NCBI GenBank assembly: GCA_020726265.1
Contig: DYSZ01000005.1
Location: forward strand, 1 to 49,816
Length of the DNA: 49,816 bases
Reading direction: 5' to 3'
From: Draconibacterium orientale
Lineage (GTDB): Bacteria > Bacteroidota > Bacteroidia > Bacteroidales > Prolixibacteraceae
Part shown: positions 1 to 9,562 of the stretch, piece after piece
How the letters are laid out: each line of letters starts with the position of its first letter
Position numbering within the stretch: position 1 is the first letter of the stretch
The notes under the pieces: model-generated
Seen by the model: only the letters and a program-made list of their open reading frames with translations
What the model was told of the DNA's origin: nothing
Databases searched by the model: none
Made by a program: the position numbers and the translations under genes

Positions 1-2
1 CC

Positions 3-368
3 GAATATGCCACCGACATTGTGTTTAAAAAACAGGAGGGTTTGCAACAAATCTATAGCGAACTTGTGGCCACTGCCATACATACAGTCAAACCTGAAAA
101 CATTGCAACCTTTTTTGGGCGCAAACTTGACCCCCGGTACCAGGGTGAAATGGGCAACAATTACAATGTACGCATCGAAGGCAGCCGCATAAAACACACC
201 ATGGGTTCAGTATCGATAAAAATGTACGACAAGTTCAGTAAAATATTGCGAATAGAAACAACAGCAAACGATTCGTATAAATATTACCTCACCAAAATCG
301 GGAAAGAAACCATCATAATGGCTCAGAAAATTAAAGAACTGGTGCTGGTGCCAGCATATTGCTTTTGA
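3..368 (+). pseudogene. Left-truncated, internally deleted remnant of a hypothetical (transposon-associated-type) protein
   Basis: The reading frame is open from the window edge (EYATDIVFKKQEG...) to a stop at 368, so the true start lies outside. The first ~80 residues (key words TAIHTVKPENIATFFGRKL and IKHTMGSVSIKMYDKF) resemble a family of longer uncharacterised bacterial proteins that I recognise only from memory. In that family IETT-ND is followed by about 100 or more residues before a C-terminal YKYYLTK-G segment. Here IETTAND runs straight into SYKYYLTKIG, which suggests an in-frame internal deletion. The piece from 369 to 531 shows no further gene, only an AT-rich convergent gap before the DUF3810 gene. 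Function unknown. The pseudogene call is inference; it could also be a short divergent paralogue. Confidence 0.5.
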
Positions 369-531
369 ATATTATGCCAAAAAATACATCAAATTGAAAG
401 ATAAGGTACTACGTTTTTAACCTGCAGATTTAAGGGAAAATAATAAAATCTTCGGATTGTCTTATATGGACTCTTTTGGCTAAAAAAAATCTTTCATAAT
501 AAAAAAGTACACACAAAAATAGCTTATTTTA

Positions 532-1632
532 CTACTGTTTCAGCCCATATTTTTTCTGAAATCCGGTGTCATACGAGTAATCCATCACAAACTTCACCAC
601 GCCGCTGTATTCTTTTACACCCTCCTTTATTTTGTTGGTTTTCAAGTAAAAATCGTTCACTTTCGAAGCTGCATCGTCAATTTTTTCGTTGCGCAGGCTC
701 ATCCAGTTTTCGCGTATTTTTTGCAGGTCTTTTTTCACCCGTTTGTCGAGTTTTGCAATAATAGCATCGTATTCACCGAGTTGGTACCCCTGGTACAGAA
801 AATATTGCAGCACGTGTAAATTGGCCGAGTATTGCAGTTGTTTCGATTTGCTGTTTGTACAAACAAGCCAGGCATAAAAATTGGCTTCGCCCTCGTTTGT
901 AATGCCCAACTGGTGCGCTTTTTCGTGAGCAAGAATAAACGGGTATTCCACCGGGAGAATATAGGTGTTTATATGTACCTCGTTAAAAAACGGCCCGTAA
1001 TAACCAGAGATTCCGGCCTGTGCAAAAAAGTGGCTCATGGTAACCGGTTTGGCTGGTCGTTTACCTCCCGGATATTTTATTTTCAGTGCAGGGACCAGTT
1101 TTTTATACGAGACTTCAATCCGGGCATCCACTTTTCCGGGGTCCCAGCCATCGAAAGTACACCACGATTTGTTTGTGTTTTCAACCAGTTTTCGCAACTG
1201 TGCCACAAATTCTTTTGTATCCGTGTTTCTGTGTTTCAGTGCCAGCCGGTTGTAAATATCGTTTCTGAAATAGTTGAAACCCCACAAAACATAAAACAGG
1301 ATGTAAACCGAAGCCATCACATTCAATACAATTTTTCCGGCAGTTGAAAACCTGATTCTTCGAAGAATAAGCAATGCAATAAGTACAACAAAGGCAGCTA
1401 AAAGCAGTACATAAAAAATATCGTCGAGCGAAAAAGGCGCAAACCTGCTGATATTTGAAAAGATTGCTGCAATTACGGGGTAAATTCCACGCGAATAGAT
1501 TTTTTCAGTTACCCCCGGAAACCGCCAGGCAAGTTGTGTGAGTCCGAAAACAGTTACCGCAGTAACAGGTAAGACCAGCCATTTCTTCAACCCCAATTTT
1601 CGCATTGATTTACTTTTCTTTTCGTCGGCCAA
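532..1632 (-). CDS. DUF3810 family membrane-anchored zinc metallopeptidase-like protein
   Basis: The protein has 366 residues. The N-terminal third carries about three hydrophobic segments (near 17-36, 71-91 and 100-120), followed by a soluble domain outside the membrane. Residues 236-240 read HEKAH, followed by QLGITNEGEANF with E247/E249. This fits a gluzincin-type HExxH plus downstream glutamate zinc site, as in the DUF3810 family of Bacteroidota. The substrate is unknown. The gene is monocistronic on the minus strand and diverges from the outer-membrane protein gene at 1782. Start: ATG at 1632; no alternative is obviously better. Family assignment is fairly sure; peptidase activity is inferred from the motif only. 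Confidence 0.8.
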   Translation of the reverse strand: MADEKKSKSMRKLGLKKWLVLPVTAVTVFGLTQLAWRFPGVTEKIYSRGIYPVIAAIFSNISRFAPFSLDDIFYVLLLAAFVVLIALLILRRIRFSTAGKIVLNVMASVYILFYVLWGFNYFRNDIYNRLALKHRNTDTKEFVAQLRKLVENTNKSWCTFDGWDPGKVDARIEVSYKKLVPALKIKYPGGKRPAKPVTMSHFFAQAGISGYYGPFFNEVHINTYILPVEYPFILAHEKAHQLGITNEGEANFYAWLVCTNSKSKQLQYSANLHVLQYFLYQGYQLGEYDAIIAKLDKRVKKDLQKIRENWMSLRNEKIDDAASKVNDFYLKTNKIKEGVKEYSGVVKFVMDYSYDTGFQKKYGLKQ

Positions 1633-1781
1633 AATAAACCCAAAGCAGCTATTTAACCAAATAAAACCGGGTTTGTTTCCTCTTTCTTTAAAAGCTGATT
1701 TTTTTATTGATAATTTTTGTGGCGCATTTTTTACCGGATGGATTGATTTTGCAATATTTGCACTCTTTGAAACAAAAACTG

Positions 1782-2702
1782 ATGAAGAGAAACTTCCTCG
1801 CCCTGTTTTTACTTTTTCCTACATTCTGGATTTTTGGCCAGTCGCGCCCCACCGGCGAATGGATAGATTTCGGCAGCGATCACATTAACAAATGGCTGCA
1901 GATTGCACCCGCCAAACTCGGCCCAAACGCGCTGCCAGTGCCTGCAATGGATTTTGCCCGGCTCGATAGTTCATCAAACATCGAAGCCGGTTTACATGCC
2001 CATGTTATGGAAGGAGACAATGCTTTAAACACCTATTTGAGTTTTTATTGGGCAGTAGTTCCCAAAAGGGTAGTGGTTCAAATTTGGGGAAATCCCACGG
2101 AAACATTTCAAACCGACAATTCGGTGCGCGATGAACGCCAAATTTATTACGACGATACAGGCTGGATCACTCAGGTAGGCGACCTCTGGATAAGTACTTA
2201 TGTACAACTGGTGAAAGGGAAAAAACGCTGGCCTGATATCGGGATTAATTATTCGCATAAAACCACCACAGGCGGTGCAGTCCAGGGAAGATATACCGAA
2301 GGAGGAGCTGAATACTACTACATAGCATTTGGAAAATCATTATTTCCAAAAAATGGTTTTATTAATGAAGTAAGGCTGGCTCTGATGGGAGGATTTTATG
2401 TATGGCAGACCAATAAAGTGGAGATGGCGCAGGATGACGGTGGGTTATTTGAATTTGGATTCAGCCTTAAAAGCAAAAACATCTCATGGCAAAATGAAAT
2501 TGGAGGATTCAACGCTTATGATGCCTATCGGTATATGAATGTCAGGGGAAATAACGATCCGCTGGTAATCCGCTCAAATATAATAAGATCAGGGAAAAAA
2601 TTTGATTATAAACTGGAATACCAGACTGGCTTGCACGATTATCATTATAACACTTTCCGGTTTTCGGTTTTTTATAATTTTGATGGCGAAATTAAACTGT
2701 AG
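1782..2702 (+). CDS. Secreted/outer-membrane beta-barrel-like protein, function unknown
   Basis: I place the start at the ATG at 1782, because it gives a clean signal peptide (MKRNFLALFLLFPTFWIFGQ, cleavage after GQS). The upstream in-frame extension has no signal character. The mature part (~286 residues) is rich in alternating aromatic/polar strands, for example near LAWQNEIGGF-type segments and the final VFYNFDG. The last residues end in a strand rather than in the usual terminal phenylalanine. This suggests a small outer-membrane beta-barrel or a beta-sandwich. I do not recognise a family. It is followed after 62 bp by the methyltransferase-like gene, possibly co-transcribed. Confidence 0.65.
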   Translation: MKRNFLALFLLFPTFWIFGQSRPTGEWIDFGSDHINKWLQIAPAKLGPNALPVPAMDFARLDSSSNIEAGLHAHVMEGDNALNTYLSFYWAVVPKRVVVQIWGNPTETFQTDNSVRDERQIYYDDTGWITQVGDLWISTYVQLVKGKKRWPDIGINYSHKTTTGGAVQGRYTEGGAEYYYIAFGKSLFPKNGFINEVRLALMGGFYVWQTNKVEMAQDDGGLFEFGFSLKSKNISWQNEIGGFNAYDAYRYMNVRGNNDPLVIRSNIIRSGKKFDYKLEYQTGLHDYHYNTFRFSVFYNFDGEIKL

Positions 2703-2764
2703 TTAATAGAAATTAATAATATTGCAATTGATTTTAAACCGAAATTTCATTATAAATATTATGA

Positions 2765-3517
2765 ATGGCATTGCGCAGTGAGTTTAAAAAACAGGGTAAC
2801 TGGCTTTTTAAATACAGGAGTTTTATTCCACTGGCGGTGTTACTCATCGGATCAATTCTTGTTATTTACGCTGAATTCAAACCCGGGGTCTCTTTTGTCA
2901 AAGAAACTCCCTTTGAGAGTATTTATGAGATATTCTGTATCCTTATCAGCCTGTTCGGGTTATACATCCGGATAATCACTGTCGGACATACACCAGTAAA
3001 TACTTCTGGCCGAAATGCCTCAAAACAAATTGCCGATACACTGAATACATCCGGAATGTATAGTATAGTAAGACATCCGCTGTATCTGGGGAACTTTTTT
3101 ATGTGGCTTGGTACTGCATTGTTAACCGGAAATTTATGGTTTATTGTTGCTTTTTTCCTTTTCTACTGGGTTTATTATGAGCGGATTATGTATGCAGAGG
3201 AACAATTTTTGAAAAAATCTTTTGGTAAGGTTTATACAAGTTGGGCAAAAACGGTTCCCGCATTTGTTCCAAATTTCACGAATTATACAAAGCCTGATCT
3301 GCCGTTTAGCTGGAAAAAGATACTTAAAAAGGAAAAGAACGGTTTTGCTGCCATTTTTCTCATTTTTACTTTTTTCGATGTTGCAGGCGAGCTGATTAAT
3401 GGAAGAACCGATTTTAATTATTACCTCATTGGAATTTGTATTCTGACATCATTTCTTTACCTGGTATTAAAATATCTGAAGTGGAATACAAACGTACTGA
3501 ATGAAACCGGAAGATAA
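2765..3517 (+). CDS. Isoprenylcysteine carboxyl methyltransferase (ICMT/PEMT)-like membrane methyltransferase
   Basis: The protein has 250 residues with about five to six membrane segments (near 17-36, 52-72, 108-134, 190-210 and 217-235). The cytoplasmic SAM-binding signature of the ICMT/PEMT/NnrU fold is present: SGMYSIVRHPLYLGNF at about 97-112, followed by the EE pair in YAEEQFLKKSFG. Family members methylate lipids, isoprenylcysteine or small molecules. In Bacteroidia close relatives are sometimes labelled lipid A 1-phosphate O-methyltransferase (LmtA), which is possible here but not proven by the sequence. The overlapping ATG at 2761 leads to an immediate stop, so 2765 is the start. Confidence 0.7.
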   Translation: MALRSEFKKQGNWLFKYRSFIPLAVLLIGSILVIYAEFKPGVSFVKETPFESIYEIFCILISLFGLYIRIITVGHTPVNTSGRNASKQIADTLNTSGMYSIVRHPLYLGNFFMWLGTALLTGNLWFIVAFFLFYWVYYERIMYAEEQFLKKSFGKVYTSWAKTVPAFVPNFTNYTKPDLPFSWKKILKKEKNGFAAIFLIFTFFDVAGELINGRTDFNYYLIGICILTSFLYLVLKYLKWNTNVLNETGR

Positions 3518-3672
3518 TTGCCTGACCGATTGCTGAACTTCATAATTGTGAATTTTGCTGTATTTATTCCTGTTTCTGCCTCATTCACTATTTGTAATAA
3601 ATCGGGTTACTAAAGGTGTTTAGAAGGTGTAAATCCCTATTATTGCAAATAATTTTTAAGCTAAAGTTACCG

Positions 3673-4890
3673 ATGCTGAGATTAATATTGTTGATACTGA
3701 TACTTTCTACTGTAAGTAAAACAAATCAGGCCGGAGTTATTGACCCTGATAAAGATGTGCAGAGAATTCACAAAAAAGCACTCACCGTTGATACCCACTG
3801 CGATACTCCGATGAATTTGTTAGACAGCACTTTCGATATCGGGATAAAAAACAAACCGCCGCAAAGCCGTGTCGATTTTCCACGCATGAAAGAAGGTGGT
3901 CTCGATGCCATGTTTTTTGCAGCGTTTACCGGTCAGAGACCAAGAACACCTGATAATACGCAGGAAGCCTACAAAATGGCTAACGATATGATTGACGCCA
4001 TCTATGGAGCATGCACCAAATACAGCGAAATGGCCAGCGTTGCAGTAAGTTCAAAAGAAGCTCCAAAGTATGAACAAGCCGGAAAACTGGCCATTTACAT
4101 CGGGATGGAAAATGGTTTTCCGATTGGAACCGATTTATCGCGGATAAAAGAGTTTTACGACAAAGGCGTTCGTTATATCACGCTTTGTCATTCATACAAC
4201 AACGATATCTGCGACTCATCGACTGACAAAAAGGGAGCTGAACACAACGGATTGAGCCCTTTTGGAAAAAACGTGGTTAAAGAAATGAACCGGCTGGGAA
4301 TGATTGTGGATGTTTCGCACATTTCCGACAAGGCTTTTTATGATGTGATTGCCACCAGCAAAGCCCCGATAATTGCCTCGCATTCAAGTGTGCGGGCTAT
4401 TGCAAAACATCCGCGGAACATGACTGATGATATGATAAAAGCTTTGGCCAAAAATGGCGGTGTGATTCAGATTTGTCTTCTTGACGAATATATAAAAGAC
4501 CCCGACACAACTTCGGTTTATTATCAGAAAAGGAAGGAGTTTTACAGCAATTATGAAGCGCGGTCGGCTTCATTAACCGAAGAACAGAAAAAAGAACTTC
4601 GCAGGGAATGGCGCAGTTTAAGCGAAAAATACCCGAACCCACTGCCCAATGTTTCCGATTTTGTCGATCACATCGACCATGTAAAAAAGCTGGTAGGTAT
4701 TGATTATGTGGGAATTGGCAGCGATTTTGATGGCGGCGGCGGTGTTGACGGTTGTGCCGATGTGAGCCAGTTTCCGAATATTACAGCCGAAATGCTGAGA
4801 CGCGGTTACACCGAAGATGAAATTATAAAAGTTTGGGGTGGTAATTTTTACAGGGTTTTTGCCGGGGTGGAGAAACTGGCGCAGCAATAA
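3673..4890 (+). CDS. Membrane dipeptidase (renal dipeptidase family, peptidase M19)
   Basis: The start is set at the ATG at 3673, which begins a signal peptide (MLRLILLILILSTVSKT). An in-frame ATG at 3616 would bury it behind a basic stretch. The mature 380-residue enzyme shows the M19 amidohydrolase-type barrel. The HxD zinc pair is VDTHCDT (H42, D44), the bridging glutamate is in IGMENG, the metal histidines are in LCHSYN and in the VDVSHISD...ASHSS segment, and the catalytic-site aspartate is in GIGSDFDG. M19 enzymes cleave dipeptides, including D-amino-acid-containing ones, so a role in periplasmic peptide turnover is plausible. It appears to be a single gene with 154 bp of featureless leader. 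Confidence 0.9.
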   Translation: MLRLILLILILSTVSKTNQAGVIDPDKDVQRIHKKALTVDTHCDTPMNLLDSTFDIGIKNKPPQSRVDFPRMKEGGLDAMFFAAFTGQRPRTPDNTQEAYKMANDMIDAIYGACTKYSEMASVAVSSKEAPKYEQAGKLAIYIGMENGFPIGTDLSRIKEFYDKGVRYITLCHSYNNDICDSSTDKKGAEHNGLSPFGKNVVKEMNRLGMIVDVSHISDKAFYDVIATSKAPIIASHSSVRAIAKHPRNMTDDMIKALAKNGGVIQICLLDEYIKDPDTTSVYYQKRKEFYSNYEARSASLTEEQKKELRREWRSLSEKYPNPLPNVSDFVDHIDHVKKLVGIDYVGIGSDFDGGGGVDGCADVSQFPNITAEMLRRGYTEDEIIKVWGGNFYRVFAGVEKLAQQ

Positions 4891-4910
4891 ATCTTTTCTC
4901 TGCGCGTATT

Positions 4911-4918
4911 TACCTTTG
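4911..4918 (+). promoter_or_regulatory. Candidate -7 box (TACCTTTG) upstream of cvpA
   Basis: TACCTTTG matches the Bacteroidota sigma-ABfr -7 consensus TAnnTTTG exactly. No clear TTG -33 element lies 17-20 bp upstream. It would leave an ~100 nt leader before the CvpA gene at 5025. Confidence 0.3.
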
Positions 4919-5024
4919 TAATATTCCGTTAAACCATTCTTATCGTGTTTTTACCGATTTTTGCCATACAATTCGGGATATAATTCTATAAATTCACAGC
5001 CATAAAATCGGAACTTAACTTAAC

Positions 5025-5561
5025 ATGAACTTTATCGATTACATCATCATTTTTATCCTGTTTTTTTCCTTAATAGGAGGTTATAAAAACGGACTGATTG
5101 CAGAAGTTGCGTCATTTGCGGCGCTTATTCTTGGCATCTGGGGTGCAATTCACTTTTCGCAAATCACCACCGAGCAGCTGGTTAAGTATTTTAAATTGCA
5201 AACAGTTTACCTCGATATTATTTCGTTTGCCGTTACATTTGTCATCATCGTGATTTTGGTTCATATTGTTGCCGATGTGGTAAGCAAAATGGTGGAATCC
5301 GGCTTACTGGGTATTTTCAACAAAATGGGCGGTGTAATAGTGGGATTATTGCGTTCACTGCTTTTTCTGAGCATCACTTTAATGATTTTTGATAAAATCG
5401 ACAACGACATGCACTTTATCCCTGAAAACGCGAAAAAGGAATCGCGGATGTACGAGTCAATCAGAAATCTTGCACCTTCTATTTTCCCGTTTATCGATTT
5501 GTGGGACGAAAACGGCGATTCAGAAAAGGAAGAAAACAATCCTGTTGCCAGAGATTTGTAA
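5025..5561 (+). CDS. cvpA: CvpA family inner-membrane protein
   Basis: The protein has 178 residues and four predicted membrane helices in the CvpA arrangement: an N-terminal MNFIDYIIIFILFF segment, the GGYKNGLIAEVAS loop, then helices near 28-45, 65-88 and 100-125. A polar C-terminal tail follows. CvpA proteins are linked to colicin V production in E. coli and to envelope homeostasis elsewhere. The precise function is unknown. It sits between the M19 dipeptidase and tyrS, each separated by more than 100 bp, so operon membership is doubtful. Confidence 0.85.
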   Translation: MNFIDYIIIFILFFSLIGGYKNGLIAEVASFAALILGIWGAIHFSQITTEQLVKYFKLQTVYLDIISFAVTFVIIVILVHIVADVVSKMVESGLLGIFNKMGGVIVGLLRSLLFLSITLMIFDKIDNDMHFIPENAKKESRMYESIRNLAPSIFPFIDLWDENGDSEKEENNPVARDL

Positions 5562-5637
5562 CTGAGATAAACAAACAAGCCCTAGTTTTCACGACCATTT
5601 TTATTCAGACTGAACCCGAATAACTTGCATCATTTTT

Positions 5638-5645
5638 TATCTTTG
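5638..5645 (+). promoter_or_regulatory. Candidate -7 box (TATCTTTG) for tyrS
   Basis: This is an exact TAnnTTTG match about 25 nt upstream of the chosen tyrS start at 5670. It lies inside the extended open frame that precedes it, which supports the downstream start. No convincing -33 element. Confidence 0.35.
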
Positions 5646-5669
5646 CGCAAATTTTTAAAAAACTTGCTC

Positions 5670-6962
5670 ATGAATTTTGTGGATGTGTTAAAATGGCGGG
5701 GAATGTTACACGATGTAATGCCCGGAACACAGGAACAACTCGATAAAGAATTAACAGCTGCATACCTTGGAATCGACCCGACAGCCGATTCGCTGCACAT
5801 TGGCCATCTTGTTGGTGTAATGATGCTCAAACATTTCCAGATTGCCGGTCACAAACCCATTGCGCTTGTTGGCGGAGCTACAGGAATGATTGGCGACCCT
5901 TCGGGCAAATCGCAGGAACGCAACCTGTTAGACGAACCAACCCTCCGGCACAACCAGGAATGTATAAAAAAGCAACTGGCCCGCTTTCTCGATTTCGAAA
6001 GCGATGCGCCAAACGCCGCCATCCTTGTGAACAATTACGACTGGATGAAAAGCTTTTCGTTCCTCGATTTTATCCGCGACATCGGAAAGCACATCACCGT
6101 AAATTATATGATGTCGAAAGATTCGGTGAAGAAAAGACTGGGCGAGGAGTCGAAAACAGGGATGTCGTTTACCGAATTTACCTACCAACTGGTACAGGGT
6201 TATGATTTTCTGTACCTCAACGAAAACCACAACTGTAAATTACAATTGGGTGGTTCCGACCAGTGGGGAAACATTACCACCGGAACTGAACTGATTCGCC
6301 GTAAAGGCAGAGGTGAAGCATTTGCGCTTACCTGCCCGCTCATCACAAAAGCTGATGGTACAAAATTCGGGAAAACCGAATCTGGAAATGTTTGGCTTGA
6401 TGCCGAGCGCACTTCGCCGTACAAGTTTTACCAGTTCTGGCTGAATACTTCTGACGATGATGCTGAACGTTACATTAAAATATTTACGCTGCTTTCGAAA
6501 GAAGAAATTGAAACCTTGGTTTTGCAACACAAGGAAGCGCCACATTTGCGTGTGCTTCAGAAAAAATTGGCCGAAGAAATTACAGTGATGGTTCACACAC
6601 GCGACGATTATGAAATGGCGGTTGAGGCAGCACAAATTCTTTTTGGCAGCGGCACAGCCGAACAGTTGCGTAAACTAAACGAATCAACATTTCTTTCCGT
6701 TTTCGAAGGGGTTCCAAAATTTACAATTGCCAGGGAAGCTATTGAAAACGGGATTGGAGTGGTTGAACTGCTTGCCGAGAAAACCCGCGTTTTTGAATCG
6801 AAAAGTGAATTGCGCCGCACTGTTCAGGCCAACGGATTAAGCATAAACAAAGAAAAAGTTGCCGATGGGGAAATGCGAATCGACAGTTCGTTCCTTATCA
6901 ACGGAAAATACATGCTGGCACAAAAAGGCAAGAAAAATTACTCGGTAATTATTGTTGAGTAA
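5670..6962 (+). CDS. tyrS: Tyrosine--tRNA ligase
   Basis: A 430-residue class I aminoacyl-tRNA synthetase that charges tRNA-Tyr in the cytoplasm. The HIGH signature is at 43-46 (SLHIGHLVG). The KMSKS-equivalent is KFGKT at 232-236, as in bacterial Tyr[10 protein letters not shown] at about 194-201 lines the tyrosine pocket. A C-terminal S4-type RNA-binding segment occupies about 365-430. The ATG at 5670 is chosen over an upstream TTG at 5625: it gives the family's usual N-terminus, and a -7-like box lies between the two. Single gene, complete. Confidence 0.97.
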   Translation: MNFVDVLKWRGMLHDVMPGTQEQLDKELTAAYLGIDPTADSLHIGHLVGVMMLKHFQIAGHKPIALVGGATGMIGDPSGKSQERNLLDEPTLRHNQECIKKQLARFLDFESDAPNAAILVNNYDWMKSFSFLDFIRDIGKHITVNYMMSKDSVKKRLGEESKTGMSFTEFTYQLVQGYDFLYLNENHNCKLQLGGSDQWGNITTGTELIRRKGRGEAFALTCPLITKADGTKFGKTESGNVWLDAERTSPYKFYQFWLNTSDDDAERYIKIFTLLSKEEIETLVLQHKEAPHLRVLQKKLAEEITVMVHTRDDYEMAVEAAQILFGSGTAEQLRKLNESTFLSVFEGVPKFTIAREAIENGIGVVELLAEKTRVFESKSELRRTVQANGLSINKEKVADGEMRIDSSFLINGKYMLAQKGKKNYSVIIVE

Positions 6963-7111
6963 ATGCCCATAATTCAAAAATAAAATAAATAATAAACATC
7001 TTTTTCTGACGTTACATATAACGATCGGATTAAACCATATTCTTATGAAACAGACAGTGTCCTTTACCCGAATCTGTTTGTCTCAGCCGGGATATTAAAA
7101 CAGCGTTTTTT

Positions 7112-8062
7112 ATGAATAATTTTTTTGACAACCAACGTATTGTAACCCTTATCTGGAAACGAAAAATTCATTTTGTAATTGTTGGTATTGCAGCCGTGGT
7201 TTTAGCCGCCATTTTTTCAGGTCCGGCGTTTATCAGGCCAATGTACAAATCAACGGCACGAATTTATCCATCCAACATTGGTGAAATGAGTGAAGAATCA
7301 AAAACCGAACAAATGCTCGAGATCATCAATTCGAACGATGTAAAATTGAAGATGTTTGAAGTTTTTCCGTTACACGAAGATTATAAGCTGAAAAAAGACG
7401 ATCCGCAATACCTCACCTACATGTTCGATATTTATAATAAAAATGTAAGTGTCTCGAAAACTCAATACGAAACGGTTGAACTCGTTATATTGGATTTTTT
7501 TCCTGGAAGAGCTGCGGTAATGTGCGATTCGCTCATTCACTTTTACAACCAGAAAGTTGGCCAGATACACAAAGCCAAACGCGGTGAAGTGCTGGTGATT
7601 TTGAAAAAGCAGCTCGAAAAAAAGCAGTTCGAATACGATTCGGTTTATGTAAGGTTGAATAAAATCAGGTCTGAATCGGGAATTGTCGATTTTCAAAACC
7701 AGGTTCCCGAAGTTACACGGGGTTATATGACTGCATTAGCTACAGGGAGGGGTTCGGCAGCCGATACAAAAGAAATTAAAAATCTGTACGACAATATGCT
7801 TGCTTCCGGAGCTGATGCTTTCAGGCTTGAAAAAGAGTACAACAATCTGATTAACAGTCTTGATTCAATTCAACTGCTTTACGATATCAACTTAAGTGAA
7901 TATGAAAAGGAAATTACTTATAGCCATGTGGTTGAAAAGCCCTTTGCAGCGGATAAGAAATCATATCCGGTGCGCTGGATAATTGTATTCTTCTCGGCTT
8001 TCTCAGCAGTTTTCATGGCTTTGCTGGTATTTCTTGTCCTTGATTACCGCAAAGAAGAATAA
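7112..8062 (+). CDS. Wzz/GumC-type chain-length determinant (polysaccharide co-polymerase-like) protein
   Basis: The protein has 316 residues with the Wzz topology. A short cytoplasmic N-terminus is followed by a membrane segment at about 20-40, then a long extracytoplasmic helical region with heptad-like stretches (around 150-180 and 230-265). A second membrane segment sits near 288-310, ending in a short basic/acidic tail. The tail is too short for a BY-kinase domain. The next gene, 9 bp downstream, is an O-antigen ligase/polymerase-like protein, so the two probably set length and finish assembly of a surface polysaccharide. No glycosyltransferases for that polysaccharide are in the window. 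Confidence 0.7.
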   Translation: MNNFFDNQRIVTLIWKRKIHFVIVGIAAVVLAAIFSGPAFIRPMYKSTARIYPSNIGEMSEESKTEQMLEIINSNDVKLKMFEVFPLHEDYKLKKDDPQYLTYMFDIYNKNVSVSKTQYETVELVILDFFPGRAAVMCDSLIHFYNQKVGQIHKAKRGEVLVILKKQLEKKQFEYDSVYVRLNKIRSESGIVDFQNQVPEVTRGYMTALATGRGSAADTKEIKNLYDNMLASGADAFRLEKEYNNLINSLDSIQLLYDINLSEYEKEITYSHVVEKPFAADKKSYPVRWIIVFFSAFSAVFMALLVFLVLDYRKEE

Positions 8063-8071
8063 CAAAAACCA

Positions 8072-9529
8072 GTGTTTCAAAAAGCTGCCATAAAATTATC
8101 TCTGTTTTATATCATCTCAGTAAGCTTTGTATTATTGAATGTATTTTTCATGGTAAAACGGAATACCATGGTGATAAATGCGCTTCCCTTTATTCTCGCA
8201 ATTTTGTTGGTGGTTATTTTTTCTTTCGATAAAATTATTTACCTCATTGCACTTTTTGCCCCGCTTTCTGTAACTCTTTCCGAAATCATGCCAGGGTTTG
8301 GATTTGATATGTATCTGCCAACAGAACCTCTCATACTTGGTTTATTGATTGTTTTTATTCTGAAAGTGTTTTCTGAAAGAGGATTTGACAAACAAATACT
8401 TACTCATCCCGTTTCGCTGGCAATTTATGTTAATTTGACATGGATATTTTTAACATCACTTACCAGCACAATGCCGGTTGTATCACTCAAGTTTTTATTC
8501 TCTCGAATTTGGTTTGTTGCTGTGCTTTATTTTTTAACAGCAAAACTTTTTTCTGAAGGAAAGAATATTGAAAAATACATTTGGCTGTATGTAATTTCAT
8601 TGATAATAGTCATTTTTTATACGCTTTACCATCATCTTGGGTATGGTTTATGGAATAAGGAAGTGGCAAATTTTGTATGTAATCCTTTTTATAAAGATCA
8701 TACTTCTTATGGGGCAGCGCTTGCAATGTACCTGCCATTTCTGATGATGTTTTCGTTTGCAGGATTTGTTTCGCGGAAAGAGAAGATATTTTCGGTTGTG
8801 GCAATGTTAATACTGTTTGTAGGATTTGTACTTTCATACACCCGGGCAGCCTGGCTGAGTTTTTTTGCTGCCGGAGTAGTTTTTGCAGTTATAAAACTAA
8901 ACGTCAGGTTTAAGCCACTTTTCATAACATTCATTTCGCTTATTGCTTTTTTTATACTTTTTCAGAATCAGATATTAATGAGTCTGGAACAAAACTCGGA
9001 GCAATCATCAGCTGATTTAAAAACACACATTTCATCAATGTCGAACATTACCAGCGATGCTTCCAATCTCGAACGTATCAACCGATGGAGTTGTGCTATC
9101 AGGATGTTTGAAGACAAACCTGTCTTTGGATTTGGGCCTGGTACTTACATGTTTAAATATGCACTTTACCAGTTGAATGAAAACAGAACCATTATCAGCA
9201 CCAACTCGGCTGATGGAGGAAATGCCCACAGTGAATATCTCGGCCCTTTATCGGAGTCAGGAGTTTTAGGGATGCTTACCTTTTTGCTTATTATTGGAAC
9301 TGTAATTTATACTGCAGTACACACATACATGAGACTGAAAGATAAACGCCTTAAATCAATAGTTCTGGCCACTTTAATTGGTTTAATTACCTATTATGTA
9401 CACGGTTTTCTTAATAACTTTCTCGATACCGACAAACTTTCGGTTCCGTTTTGGGGATTTACTGCAATGATCGTGGCCATTGATATTTATTCCCGAAATA
9501 AAATTCAGGCACAAAAAAATCCGGACTAA
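8072..9529 (+). CDS. O-antigen ligase / Wzy polymerase family membrane protein
   Basis: The protein has 485 residues with about eleven to twelve membrane helices. One large extracytoplasmic loop (about 300-385) contains SNLERINRWSCAIRMF and PVFGFGPGTYMFKY. This is the typical Wzy_C/WaaL signature in which an arginine- and glycine-rich loop faces the periplasm. The gene starts with GTG at 8072, only 9 bp after the chain-length gene, which indicates an operon. WaaL and Wzy cannot be separated on this evidence. The 3' end overlaps a hairpin that probably terminates the convergent efp gene. Confidence 0.8.
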   Translation: MFQKAAIKLSLFYIISVSFVLLNVFFMVKRNTMVINALPFILAILLVVIFSFDKIIYLIALFAPLSVTLSEIMPGFGFDMYLPTEPLILGLLIVFILKVFSERGFDKQILTHPVSLAIYVNLTWIFLTSLTSTMPVVSLKFLFSRIWFVAVLYFLTAKLFSEGKNIEKYIWLYVISLIIVIFYTLYHHLGYGLWNKEVANFVCNPFYKDHTSYGAALAMYLPFLMMFSFAGFVSRKEKIFSVVAMLILFVGFVLSYTRAAWLSFFAAGVVFAVIKLNVRFKPLFITFISLIAFFILFQNQILMSLEQNSEQSSADLKTHISSMSNITSDASNLERINRWSCAIRMFEDKPVFGFGPGTYMFKYALYQLNENRTIISTNSADGGNAHSEYLGPLSESGVLGMLTFLLIIGTVIYTAVHTYMRLKDKRLKSIVLATLIGLITYYVHGFLNNFLDTDKLSVPFWGFTAMIVAIDIYSRNKIQAQKNPD

Positions 9530-9542
9530 GTCAGACCGGATT
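9513..9542 (-). terminator. Rho-independent terminator of efp, overlapping the 3' end of the O-antigen ligase gene
   Basis: The arms AATCCGG (9518-9524) and CCGGATT (9536-9542) form a perfect 7-bp stem around an 11-nt loop. On the minus strand the stem runs into a tract of T residues (the A-run at 9513-9519 on the plus strand), which is the orientation needed for efp. The hairpin includes the stop codon region of the convergent gene. Confidence 0.7.
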
Positions 9543-9562
9543 CCCTTGTATTCAATACCTTT

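Noticed and set aside
832-1347. A 171-codon plus-strand open frame inside the DUF3810 gene
   Set aside because: It lies wholly antisense to a well-supported gene with a zinc motif and shows no family features or signal.
1740-1781. AATATTTG as promoter of the outer-membrane protein gene
   Set aside because: First position mismatched and no -33 element; AT-rich background makes this likely by chance.
7021-7111. Promoter for the chain-length determinant gene
   Set aside because: Only imperfect -7 matches (for example TCTGTTTG) with no spacing support.
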